DNA of 64,000 nucleotides, from positions 868,001 to 932,000 of the forward strand of contig OZ025813.1 of the NCBI GenBank assembly GCA_964019425.1, given 5' to 3'. The position numbers and the translations under genes are program-made. Positions 18,445-28,342 of the stretch are shown here, piece by piece. Every line of letters starts with the position of its first letter. The first letter of the stretch is position 1. The stretch is from Flectonema sp. DT1601. Its lineage: Eukaryota; Euglenozoa; Diplonemea; Diplonemida; Diplonemidae. Below the pieces are notes generated by a model. That model was not told where the DNA came from, searched no databases, and saw nothing but the letters and a program-made list of their open reading frames with translations.

Positions 18445-21290
18445 ATGGCAACAACGAGAATTGAATCGCCACACCATCCTCTGACGTATGTGAAGGCAGT
18501 TTCTCATTTCGCGACTACAAATGCGTTGCCTTTTGGTATTAAATTGGCAGCTTATCCGGGTATGTAGTTTGTACCCCTTTAAAGGAGGAATTCCAAAATA
18601 AAATCAAAAAAATAAATGGCTTTTTGATAAGCTTTTTAATTTAAAGAAAAAAAACTACGACAAACATAATAATCCCAATCAGTTGAAAGGATGCGTCTTC
18701 TGATGCAGACCCAGCACAGCAACACTGTTTTGAAAGGTGCGAAGTTTTCGGTATGTATATAATTAGTATGAATCGACTGGTAGATAGAGTATAATATAAA
18801 CAAACAAACAGAGTCTCTTCAACACTATGCATCACATTAAATCAGAGGGTTCCATCCTCTCTCCGTGGAGAGGAGTTACCCCAACGATAGTGAGGTGGTT
18901 TCCGTCTCAATATTTAGTTTTGTTTCTGAAGGATTCACTTTCTGGTTGGTTTCCTGTGTATGTTTTTTAATTTTAAGTGTTTTTATTTTTTCGACGTCTG
19001 GTTCTTTTGGTTTACAAATGGCATCTTTGAGTGGAGGCATTTCACGTGAACTCTGTCTTGGCGATGAATTGACTTCGCAGTTAGTCATCGCCATGACTTC
19101 ACAACTTTATTATTGATTGTCTCTTAGTTAGGTTCCAAAGAGTTTTTGAGTCTTCCGAGTCTTGCTTAGAACGAACTAGAACAAGACCAGATATGAGATT
19201 GTTTGTGACATCTGTTGCTACGTCGTGACTGATGGTGGCCAAGGTTCTCGTGATCTGTTTTGTTGTTGTTGATTGTTCCGTGAATCCTGATGTTCCTCAT
19301 GTCCCTGTCGTCTAAGTCGCCGGAGAGTCCTGACATTCCGCTGGTACTGCTTCTACGTGCAACAGTGTCGTCGTGTACTGTGCCGTTCTCACTTGTACTC
19401 TGCAGTATTAATTAACTAGTAGTGAATTACTGTCACGCATTTATTAAAAGTGAAGTATTTCTTTTATTACAAATGGCATCTTTGAGTGGAGGCATTTCAC
19501 GTGAACTCCGTCTTGGCGATGAATTGACTTCGCAGTTAGTCATCGCCATGACTTCACAACTTTATTATTGATTGTCTCTTAGTTAGGTTCCAAAGAGTTT
19601 TTGAGTCTTCCGAGTCACTCACATGGAGCGTGTCTGGAATTCTCTTCTTCATATTCGGGGTTCCTACTTTTCGATCTCGTCACAAAGTGAATGATAAGCT
19701 TCCTCTGTACTCTGTACTCTGAGGTATTAATTACTGTCATGAATTTATTGGAGTTAAGTGTTTTTTATTATAAATGGCATCTTTGAGTGGAGGCATTTCA
19801 CGTGAACTCTGTCTTGGCGATGAATTGACTTCGCAGTTAGTCATCGCCATGACTTCACAACTTTATTATTGATTGTCTCTTAGTTAGGTTCCAAAGAGTT
19901 TTTGAGTCTTCCGAGTCACTCACATGGAGCGTGTCTGGAATTCTCTTCTTCATATTCGGGGTTCCTACTTTTCGATCTCGTCACAAAGTGAATGATAAGC
20001 TTCCTCTGTACTCTGTACTCTGAGGTATTAATTACTGTCATGAATTTATTGGAGTTAAGTGTTTTTTATTATAAATGGCATCTTTGAGTGGAGGCATTTC
20101 ACGTGAACTCTGTCTTGGCGATGAATTGACTTCGCAGTTAGTCATCGCCATGACTTCACAACTTTATTATTGATTGTCTCTTAGTTAGGTTCCAAAGAGT
20201 TTTTGAGTCTTCCGAGTCTTGCTTAGAACGAATTAGAACAAGACCAGATATGAGATTGTTTGTGACATCTGTTGCTACGTCGTGACTGATGGTGGCCAAG
20301 GTTCTCGTGATCTGTTTTGTTGTTGATTGTTCCGTGAATCCTGATGTTCCTCATGTCCCTGTCGTCTAAGTCGCCGAAGAGTCCTGACTTTCCGCTTGTA
20401 CTATTGTTTCTTCGAATACCGTCGTGCACTGTGCCGTTCTCACTTGTACTCTCTGCAGTATTAATTAACTGGTCGTGAATCACATTTATTAAAAGGGAAG
20501 TATTTCTTTTATTATAAATGGCATCTTTGAGTGGAGGCATTTCACGTGAACTCTGTCTTGGCGATGAATTGACTTCGCAGTTAGTCATCGCCATGACTTC
20601 ACAACTTTATTATTGATTGTCTCTTAGTTAGGTTCCAAAGAGTTACACCCCAATTGACTTCTTGTAGATTGTGTGTCTTATCACAAAAACTAAATAAAAT
20701 CAATAAAAAAAAAAAAAAAAAACAGTCAACGTAAAGAAGACGGATACACGAAATTTATTTGCTCAAAAGTTGGATCAGGTGCAGCAACTGGTATTGTAGC
20801 AGCAGCTGTATGGGCTTATCCACTTGATGTAATGAGACAGACTTTGGCTACTAAGAATTCACTAACATGGCAAAAGACAGCAACAGATATATACGGAACT
20901 TACGGTATTAAAGGTTTCTACAGAGGATTCACTATCGATGCTCCAGGATTGATGATATTCAGGGGAGTTCAACTGGGAGGATGGGACCTAGTAAAAGACT
21001 ATTACGGATCGGAGTGGGATACGAAAACTAGAACTACTCGTTTTATGCACGGACAAGCCATCTCTCTAATCGGTTCATGCTGTAGTTACCCTTATGATAC
21101 GCTACGACGTAATCTTATTTGCACTGAGGGTGCTGACTCCTACCGTGAAGTGCTTCGCTCTGGAATTATCAAGTCAGGGGGTGTGAGAGCATTCTTCTAT
21201 GCTGGATTCTCCGCTAGAATTTTAAGCAGTTTTGTCAATGGAGGTCTTTTGGAAGGTTTCGATGAATGGAAAAAGACGAAAGCTATTTAA
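18445..21290 (+). CDS. Mitochondrial carrier family protein, copy 2 (four exons, one giant intron)
   Basis: Exons 18445-18559, 18683-18750, 18812-18957 and 20726-21290 join in frame to 297 residues. Signatures are PVERMR (across intron 1), PLDVMR and PYDTLR; SPWRG...TIVRWFPSQ is the ADP/ATP-carrier-like segment, and IIKSGGVRAFFYAGFSARI precedes the last helix. RRRMMM is replaced by LRRNLI. Introns 1 (123 nt) and 2 (61 nt) sit exactly where they do in copy 1. Intron 3 (18958-20725, 1768 nt) is absent from copy 1; its GTATGT donor and A-rich ACAG acceptor restore the aligned sequence GWFPVQRKEDGYTKF against GKLPEARDGIGRYQY. The intron contains the five-unit repeat array. The ATG lies 57 nt after CTGTTTTCAG. 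Substrate unknown. Confidence 0.9.
19016..19145 (+). repeat. Intron repeat core, unit 1
   Basis: Core starts AAATGGCATCTTTGAGTGG and ends GGTTCCAAAGAGTT. It contains an 8-bp perfect stem GGCGATGA/TCATCGCC closing a small inner stem, then a second CTCTT/AAGAG hairpin. Followed by a spacer of type B (about 325 nt). Confidence 0.9.
19471..19600 (+). repeat. Intron repeat core, unit 2
   Basis: Same core as unit 1 with one visible change (CTCCG for CTCTG). Followed by spacer type A (about 170 nt). Confidence 0.9.
19772..19901 (+). repeat. Intron repeat core, unit 3
   Basis: Core as in unit 1, exactly 301 nt after unit 2. Spacer type A that follows looks identical to the previous one, so units 2-4 reflect a recent tandem duplication. 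Confidence 0.9.
20073..20202 (+). repeat. Intron repeat core, unit 4
   Basis: Core as in unit 1, 301 nt after unit 3. Followed by a second spacer of type B, whose first 170 nt nearly match the spacer after unit 1 while its middle has diverged. Confidence 0.9.
20516..20645 (+). repeat. Intron repeat core, unit 5
   Basis: Last core copy, 443 nt after unit 4. Similarity stops right after AAAGAGTT, which marks the 3' border of the core. Sequence then runs about 80 nt to the intron acceptor. Confidence 0.9.
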
Positions 21291-22340
21291 GATTATCGTT
21301 GCAGTTTTATTTTTAAATATTTTGTGACAAGATTTGAGTTGGAAAGTTCCATCCTTTTTTTTACATCTCTTTTTTTTTTTGTGTTTTATGTTTTTCTAAT
21401 ATATTTGTTATCAGGTATTAATAAGTACTCTGATTATGTTGTTAATTTTAATTTTCCCCGCTTTTTTTTTTCTTTTTTTTCTTGATTTGAATCTTTCTAG
21501 CTCTCAAGAAGCTAACTGAATATAACTGAGAAAGTAGTGCTTTTATGTGATTGTTATCATGTTCTTTTTTTATCTTTCGGTGAATTGATATGTTATTCTC
21601 ACGTTATATTACTCTCACTTTTTTTTTTTTTTTTTTTTTTTTTGTTGTTGCACCGACAACAAGAGTCGGAGAAGAAACATGTTCAGATTAATAAAAAAAA
21701 TCAGTTTTATTTATTATGTCAAAAAATGTTATATCTATTTTCCTTGTGCATCATCAACGAAATACGAAATATAAGACTTTTATCTGAATGATTGTTTCTT
21801 TTTTTTTTTTTTTTTTGTTTCTTTTAAAAAATTTACAACCACTGTAAGTTATTATTATTATTATTATTATTATCTTAGATTAACGACATCCGACAAAAAA
21901 AAAAAAAAAAAAAAACCGTATTTAGATTCTCCGGTTTTTATAGAAAAAAAAAAAAAAAAAAACGACAAAATCAATTATCTCTGTAAGAACACTAATTAAA
22001 CTTTTACTTAAAGACCAAGGCAGTGTTTGGAACCTTGTGTTGTGTCTTATTGTGAGTACTCTCTGTTAGAATAGTCTATAGACTCTTAATGGTATCATCC
22101 CAAGCAAACGATTCAAATCATTCGCCTTGTTTGTGATATGGACCTAATTAATTTTTGTCAATTTATTATTAGTTTGATATTTATTTTTCTTATTTTTCAC
22201 AGATCTACTCCAAAAATGATTTTTGACTGAAACCAGTTTTTTTTTTCATTTCTAAAATAGTGATAAAAATACAATTCATATTCGTTTTTCATCTCCCTAT
22301 AGCCGATTTCTTGTTTTAAAAAAAAAAAAAAAAAAAAAAA
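21291..22340. other. Intergenic region with a dispersed repeat
   Basis: No gene. Contains copy A of a dispersed repeat (21650-21790), an (ATT)n microsatellite near 21853-21875, several T and A runs, a T-rich acceptor candidate TATTTTTCACAG at 22202, and an A run that directly abuts the next start codon. Confidence 0.6.
21650..21790 (+). repeat. Dispersed hairpin repeat, copy A
   Basis: Starts GCACCGAC, forms a CCGAC/GTCGG hairpin, continues AGAAGAAAC, then has an inverted pair TTCAGAT...ATCTGAA enclosing about 90 nt. A long T run sits directly upstream. Copies B (23966-24103, minus strand) and C (59549-59639) share the same order. No protein is encoded. It looks like a short non-autonomous element, either MITE-like or a small retroposon. 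Confidence 0.75.
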
Positions 22341-22844
22341 ATGGGTGAAGAAGAATACAAGTCCATGAGCAAGTCTCAGTCGATAAAACAGTACCCTAGA
22401 CCAAAGGGACATGTGATCAGAAGTGCCCTTACAATGGTAGTGGTGTTTTTATATTTTTTGTTAGCAGTTTGTATCCCGTATGGAAAATTAGTAACAAAAT
22501 CGAAATCTTCGGTAGATTTCGAGGATGATACGTCATACCTTCTGGCAGTCGGAGGAGGTATCGTTCAAGGATGTGCATTTATTTTACTTATCTTGACCAT
22601 CTGGGGAGTCAGGAGGACAAACTGCGTGCGTGTAGTTGGAATGGTCTTCCTGCTTTTGTACACAATTGGTCTGGTGCTTGTCTCTGCTGGAAGAGGAAAG
22701 GCCCTTAAGTTTTGTTGGAACAATTACTGCGAAGACAGTGGTATTCGCAGTGAACTAATAGGAAGCATGATGGGTGAAATTGGTCTTTGCACTATCGGAC
22801 TTTTGATATTGTTTCCAGATTTTGGTTTATTAGCAGATTGGTAA
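22341..22844 (+). CDS. Four-transmembrane-segment membrane protein, unknown family
   Basis: A 167-residue protein with a short Lys/Ser-rich N-terminus (to about residue 28) and four hydrophobic segments near residues 30-50, 68-90, 96-114 and 138-158. The first loop carries Lys/Ser/Asp residues. The loop between segments 3 and 4 has two Cys (FCWNNYCED), suitable for an extracellular disulfide. This four-segment layout is shared by amastins, claudins and tetraspanins, but I see no diagnostic motif of any of them. No signal peptide. The start codon directly follows an A run of about 22 nt; the acceptor candidate is at 22202, leaving an A-rich leader. Confidence 0.7.
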   Translation: MGEEEYKSMSKSQSIKQYPRPKGHVIRSALTMVVVFLYFLLAVCIPYGKLVTKSKSSVDFEDDTSYLLAVGGGIVQGCAFILLILTIWGVRRTNCVRVVGMVFLLLYTIGLVLVSAGRGKALKFCWNNYCEDSGIRSELIGSMMGEIGLCTIGLLILFPDFGLLADW

Positions 22845-23455
22845 GAGCAAACAGTTGTCAACGTTGAGGTCTTCTATCCTGTTATCTTTGTATTTGAGTT
22901 TATCGTCATTCTTCTCATGTGTATTGAACGTCAACAAAAATCCGACTTCTTCTACCTGTCCAAATATTAAAAGAAGTTAGGAAAAGGAAAGTACATGCTC
23001 ACGAATTAGTTATTTCCCAGACCCTTGTTTTTTCTTTTTTTTTTTTTTTTCTTTCCCCGTTCCTTTTTTTTTGTTTGGTTTTTCACTTTCCTGCTTTCCC
23101 TGCGCCCCTTTATTAAGCTATTGTAATTGTATTTCTGTAGTTTTTCTTTTTTTTTCAGTTTAAAAAAAAAAGAACAGTTCCTGTTGCTGCGTAATAATGT
23201 GATTACTGAGTTTAAATTGCAGTGGTTTCAGCTTACCTGACCTGACCAACTGATAATCTCAACTTAATGTGTGCGCTACGTGAGCATAGAAAAGTTCTTT
23301 TGTTTTTTTTTATTTGTGTGTCTCCTGGTATTAGTAGCCGTTCCTTCATCGCTTTTGAACAGCAGAGAGAAAAAAATATAATTTTTTTTTTATTTTATTT
23401 TTTTTCAAGTACGATTCTGTTTTTTCCTCAGAGATACGAACTGTTATGCACTACC

Positions 23456-23486
<31 letters not shown>

Positions 23487-24680
23487 TCAAAATAATATAA
23501 TTTTTTGTTGCAAGAAAGCTTTAAAGGTTTTTTTTTTTTCATGAAATTAATATTATTTTTTTTGTTGATAAAAAATTAACGTTTAATAGCTGATCATTAC
23601 CCAGGTTCTACGTGCGACAAACCCCCCTTAGTAAGTAGGCCTGGAGATTTTTTTTTTTTTTTTTTTGTATTTGTTTATCGCGAATTCCCATTTGCCCAGT
23701 GTTGGTATTTAGTTCCCAATTAATTTTGAAAAAGAAGAGTCGGTTGGGGAATTTTCTGCGGTGAAAGAAAAAAAAAAAAAAAAAAAAAAAGAATTGTGTG
23801 TAAACAATAGTGCGGACTTGTGTAAAACGCTTCTTATAATCATCATCATCAACTTTGATGTTGTTTTTTTTCTCTTTTGGTGGTGATTGGTCATGGGGAA
23901 AAACAACAGCAACAGCAAAAACAACAAACTAACTATTTGTCGTTCGTATCTTTCCGAAGACAAAACCATTCAGATAGGGCCTTATATTTCGTATTTCGTT
24001 GATTGCAGACAGTAGCGCACAGGGAAAATAGATAACATTATGACATAATAAATAAAACGGCTCTTTTAATCTGAATGTGTTTCTTCTACGACTTAGTCGG
24101 TGCAACAACAACAAAAAAAAAAAAAAAAAAAAAAAAAGTTATTTTTTAAAATAACCTTTGACGTAGACGTAGAGCTATAATATCACTGGCAGAACCTGCC
24201 TGAGTTAGTAACAGCGATTTGCATGAGTGGGTTTTTTTTTTTTGTTTGTTTTTCCTCTCTCTCCTTTTGTTTATGCTATTGAGCAAAGTAGTAATGAGTA
24301 ATAATATAACACCATTCCACGAAAAAAAAAAAAAAAAAAAAAAAAAGTTTTTTTTTACTGTGTGAACTGTACCTTCGTCGAATCAACCCACTGTGCCTAA
24401 TCCTGCTTTTGATAAGCTACTTCATTTTCTTATATATAAGACTTGTTTTTATTTTCAATGTCGCTTTTGATTTTGTAGTGGTTATCATATTTTTTTATTT
24501 ACTGTTCGTCTAAGAAGCCATGCGTTTACGATTATTTTTTAATCAGATTACACGTAGCAGAGAAGGTTAGTAGCTTACCGTCGGTCTTCTATGTTGTTTA
24601 AAAAATGTAAACTTAGGTTTTATTTTTCACTCCTCTCTAGTTTTCATACAAAAAAAAAAAAAAAACCAAACAAATACCAA
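22845..24680. other. Intergenic region with homopolymers and a dispersed repeat
   Basis: No gene recognised in 1.8 kb. Many T and A runs (for example 23457-23480, 23651-23666, 23767-23790, 24113-24137, 24321-24346). Contains copy B of the dispersed repeat on the minus strand. TCCTCTCTAG at 24640 is the likely acceptor for the PARP gene. Confidence 0.6.
23966..24103 (-). repeat. Dispersed hairpin repeat, copy B (inverted)
   Basis: Read on the minus strand it gives GCACCGACTAAGTCG, AGAAGAAACA, then ATTCAGAT and, 90 nt later, ATCTGAATGG. It matches copy A over its whole length with scattered changes and short indels, including CAACGAAATACGAAATATAA. On the minus strand it too is preceded by a T run. 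Confidence 0.75.
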
Positions 24681-26864
24681 ATGTCGATTGTCGCAGCAAA
24701 CACAGATAGTCGTGTTATTACTCCGCCACCTGCGATGCTCCCTACGCCTCCTGTGACACCAAAGGCATCAACGGGATGGGAATCTCTAATTGGTGCGGGC
24801 AGCAGGTACATAAATAAAATAAAAAGACACGAGAAAAACATCGAAGTTAGTCCCCTTTTTGATACGAATGAAGAAGGCTTAGTTTTCAACTTATCTGATG
24901 TGTCGTACAAGAGCTGTCCAGTTCCACTGAAAAGACCAGATGCTAACGAACACAATACTGAAATGGCTTGTAAAGCTTGCGACTTAAAGTTCCCATTAGC
25001 TGAGTGGAAGACTCACAAAAACAGTGAAATTCACGTCAGCAATCTGACAGCCATGAGAGTTAACGTTCAGAAGTATAACAAAACTATCCAAGAACTGGCT
25101 AGTAAAAAAGTCTTGAGAGAAACAAGCAAGTCTCTGCGATTCGATGAAAACTGTAACATAATAGAATACGCTAAGCTACCTGGATACGAAGTAACCTTTG
25201 TTCACGACTTTGACGCTGAGCTATCCAGCAAGGCTTCTCGTTTACATAAGTTACTTGAATGCAGTAGTAGAGTGTCTACTGTATATAATAAAATCAATAA
25301 TAGGTACTCTATGAAGAACACATCTGGTGTGAGAGAGGGAATCATAACAAATAGCAATCACATTCATATCCCAGCATTTTGGATTGATGGGAAAATCTGT
25401 TCTGCTACTGTTTCACATAACTGTTTACGTGAACAACCCGGAACGGTAGTTGAATTTGATTTATATTTTAGTATTGACGGAAAACTAGTAGCGGAATCAG
25501 TGAGGGAAGTCAAATCGGTTAAACATTTATTTGCACCGGGTGCCTCGGATCATTTGAACATATCAACTACTCCTAAGGAGGATCCGGTAATCGACTCCCT
25601 ACTTAAAACTGCTACAATCAATAAAAAAACCATTTGTATAAAACACATCAAAAACGGTCAGTGTAATTGTAAAGATAAATCATCAGAACATTTTTTTATA
25701 GAAGACACGTGTGAGTCGTCAAAGTTTAGCTTTGTTGGAAATGATGTAAAAGGAGCTGGATTCACTTTAAAATCAGCGAACAGTGGGTTGTTTAAAACCG
25801 AATTTCACATAGTCCGTGAACATCGTGCTCTTTGCTATTCCATCAACTCAGTTAAAAGACACCACTTTAGACACTTCGAATATGATGGAAAACAGTCTAT
25901 TACGATCCCTTCACTCGGTAAAAAGATATCACTTCCAGCTGACAATTCAATTATTGTATCAGACTTGAGGCACATGGCTGAATCCATGGGGGTTACACAT
26001 AACTTGCAGGATTTTGTGAACAAGATCGATGTTTCTGAACCCAGACACCGATTCCTAGAAGTTTCATGTCTAAAAACCTTATCGCACATTCAGAGACTCT
26101 GTCCTGACAGAGAAATACAAAAAGCTTGGAAAGTTGTAAATAATAATCTGGAATTACAGTTTCGGTCATCGATTCACAACATGAAGATCACTCGACCAGG
26201 TATAAAAAGACAAGGAATAATACAGGCTTTTCATGGAACACCTGAAACCAATTTAATGGGAATCGCCAAAACTGGATTCGATCCGACACGAAGATGTGGA
26301 CAAGCTCACGGACCCGGTGAATATTTTGGTAAAACCATTGACATTTCTGCTTGCTATTCTTCAGGTAGTAATTTCGTATATGTTTGTGATATATTCTTAG
26401 GATCTGACGAGGATCATGCCGAACCTCCTTGTACAGATATGATCATACTAAAACAGCATAATGACTGGGTTCAGGCAGTACCCAGGTATCTGATTGAAAT
26501 ATCTGATAATTATCACTGTACGCAATCACTTTTTAGAAAACAGTTAGAAGGTGTTGTCGAAGATCCATTAAAAAACTCAGTAAACTTTTTAAGTGAAAGT
26601 GTCCCAGTGGTGATAGCATCGGCTGATAAGAATATCACGAGAGTGACAGTTAAGGGATTACACCATGGTGTGCAAAGTGATACACTCGCATTGGGTGACA
26701 TGACAGAGTTTTTTAAGAACTTTAATATCACACCTTCGAGTGCTATTCTTATTAAGAATATCTGTGTTGTTACTTTCAGTTCCCCTGTCTGTCCACTGCT
26801 TATATTCGCAGCTAATAGAACTGCTTACAGGGGTAGTTATAGATTGCAGGTTGCTGCTTGTTAG
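24681..26864 (+). CDS. PARP-family ADP-ribosyltransferase with zinc fingers
   Basis: A 727-residue protein that should transfer ADP-ribose from NAD+ to protein or nucleic acid. The catalytic domain is near residues 512-607: AFHGT supplies the H of the H-Y-[EIL] triad, GPGEYFGK the Y, and PRYLIEI at the end has I where poly-ADP-ribosylating PARPs have E, which predicts mono-ADP-ribosylation. Upstream are a C2H2-like finger (CKACDLKFPLAEWKTHKNSE..H, about 98-119) and a CCCH-like finger (CIKHIKNGQCNCK...H, about 319-340), reminiscent of PARP12/ZAP, which bind RNA. The last 80 residues look like a degenerate RRM (RVTVKGL strand). ATG 24681 is used because an acceptor candidate ends at 24640 and the upstream extension is low-complexity. 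The next gene downstream is a NADAR protein. Confidence 0.88.
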   Translation: MSIVAANTDSRVITPPPAMLPTPPVTPKASTGWESLIGAGSRYINKIKRHEKNIEVSPLFDTNEEGLVFNLSDVSYKSCPVPLKRPDANEHNTEMACKACDLKFPLAEWKTHKNSEIHVSNLTAMRVNVQKYNKTIQELASKKVLRETSKSLRFDENCNIIEYAKLPGYEVTFVHDFDAELSSKASRLHKLLECSSRVSTVYNKINNRYSMKNTSGVREGIITNSNHIHIPAFWIDGKICSATVSHNCLREQPGTVVEFDLYFSIDGKLVAESVREVKSVKHLFAPGASDHLNISTTPKEDPVIDSLLKTATINKKTICIKHIKNGQCNCKDKSSEHFFIEDTCESSKFSFVGNDVKGAGFTLKSANSGLFKTEFHIVREHRALCYSINSVKRHHFRHFEYDGKQSITIPSLGKKISLPADNSIIVSDLRHMAESMGVTHNLQDFVNKIDVSEPRHRFLEVSCLKTLSHIQRLCPDREIQKAWKVVNNNLELQFRSSIHNMKITRPGIKRQGIIQAFHGTPETNLMGIAKTGFDPTRRCGQAHGPGEYFGKTIDISACYSSGSNFVYVCDIFLGSDEDHAEPPCTDMIILKQHNDWVQAVPRYLIEISDNYHCTQSLFRKQLEGVVEDPLKNSVNFLSESVPVVIASADKNITRVTVKGLHHGVQSDTLALGDMTEFFKNFNITPSSAILIKNICVVTFSSPVCPLLIFAANRTAYRGSYRLQVAAC

Positions 26865-26964
26865 TTTGAGTCTTCGTCGTCTGGTATTTTGTTGTTTTTT
26901 GTTATTTTATCTTCCTCTCTTATTTTACATTATAGTTTAGCGTTATTTGAGGAGAACGAAGGGG

Positions 26965-26995
<31 letters not shown>

Positions 26996-28342
26996 ACTCT
27001 TACACTACTTTGGATTTATTGTTTTAATGTGAAACGTTTTTTTTGTTGTTGTTTATTATTCGACAAGTTTGATTGCAGTTCTTTTTTTCGTATGTCTGTT
27101 TGCTTATTACTTCCCTCTTGTTTGTTAGAAATCTTTCTCTTTCTCTATCCTGATAGGATTTCTCCTGGGGGAGTATTCTCTGTGCTATGATACTGAACTG
27201 CTTTCAGACAGCTATTCCTCACGAATTTTATTATTTCCTCTCTTATTTTACGATTTGTTTGTTTTATTGAAAAACTTTATTGTTTTTTCTTCCTATTATC
27301 GCATATTATAAGCAAGACGGCTCTTCGAATTCAGGTAGCTGGTGCTTATTGTATCATGGTTAACATTTAAATAAAAAAAAATTACTGTCTTGGGGGGTCC
27401 ATTTGGAATTATCTAATAGTATTTCCCTTATTTGTTTTCTTTTTTTAGGAAAATTCCAAAAAAAAAAAAAAAAAAATAATAATATTTTAAGCTGTTGTGT
27501 GAACCCCTACGAGGGAGGGAAAAAGGAAAAATTACACGTTTTAACACAGCGAATCTTTAGATTAAAAAACACATTTTTATTATTTCGTTTCGCCTATTCA
27601 AGGCAACGTACTTATCAAGTTCTAAATTATAAAATTATAAAGAAAGATGTTGTATGGAATCTTCCCCACTCCCAGGTCAATTCTCTCTTTTTTGTTCATT
27701 AGTTTTATTTTTTTCAACCTGTTAGGATCTGGGCAAGGTGGGAGCTGAAAGTCGATCGACTTCCAGCCGAAGCTATAAAACTACAATCTTGGGTTCCTTA
27801 CTGGTGCAATGGCTACTCAGACCCCTCGTAGTCATCAGTTCTGTATTTTCCTCACTAAAGAATTTCTCATATACTAACTGTTCTCTTGATCTTCTTCCCT
27901 CTCTATTCCTCTCCATTCCTCTCTTTTCATCTGCTTTAATGTAGTCTGTGGCTTCAGTCTGGTTAAGGTAACTACCTCTTATACAATTTTCTAAGTTGAT
28001 TGTGTCTGGTTGATTTGATAGAGATATTTGTGGTTGTAATTTATTTACTTTACAGGTCTGGTCATGTTTCGTCTGAGCTGCAGATTTTCTTACGATCTTT
28101 CGGTTCAGCCGAGCTAACAAATGCCAAATTCCCTTTTTTTTTTTAATTTCATTTTTCCTCGTTTAATCGTGTCGGGAATAAAAGCAAAAAAAACTACCCT
28201 TTTCGATTATAGGCTGCTCAAGGCTGACAACGATGTATTACCTTTGAAGAAGTTTACCTTTCCGATCGCTGACTTGTTTCTGTGTTCAAAGATGTGTTTT
28301 CCGGTTTCTTATTTAACTTTTTCAGCTACACACGTATACAAC
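26865..28342. other. Intergenic region with an imperfect palindrome
   Basis: No gene supported. An A run lies at about 26965-26992. A 22-bp palindrome with one mismatched pair (CTGAAAGTCGATCGACTTCCAG) lies at 27745-27766. TTATTTACTTTACAG near 28055 and TAACTTTTTCAG at 28325 are acceptor candidates; the second sits 17 nt before the NADAR gene start. Confidence 0.55.

Larger units (their letters stand above)
18958..20725 (+). other. Intron 3 of carrier copy 2, host of a repeat array
   Basis: A 1768-nt intron, at least 14 times longer than any other intron seen here (53-123 nt). It starts GTATGT and ends in an A run followed by CAG. Nearly all of it is repeats: five copies of a core of about 130 nt separated by two kinds of spacer. 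An intron carrying repeated structured units in a housekeeping gene resembles a snoRNA host arrangement, but no RNA family was identified. Confidence 0.8.

Noticed and set aside
19100-19480. Box C/D snoRNA in the type-B spacers
   Set aside because: CTGATG- and CTGA-like strings exist, but I found no C and D box pair at proper spacing with a terminal stem, so I do not call a snoRNA family.
18876-20594. Minus-strand frames starting MAMTNCEVNSS
   Set aside because: They are the reverse of the intron repeat core; the strand of the host gene and the other genes argues against a minus-strand gene.
19016-20645. CRISPR-like array
   Set aside because: Units are 130 nt with repeated, not unique, spacers, in a eukaryotic intron.
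24591-24680. 30-residue N-terminal extension of the PARP protein
   Set aside because: It is coded by an A run and an acceptor-like tract (TCCTCTCTAG); ATG 24681 begins normal sequence.
28121-28342. 74-residue N-terminal extension of the NADAR protein
   Set aside because: It crosses a CTTTTTCAG acceptor candidate 17 nt before ATG 28343 and has no domain; the shorter start is preferred.
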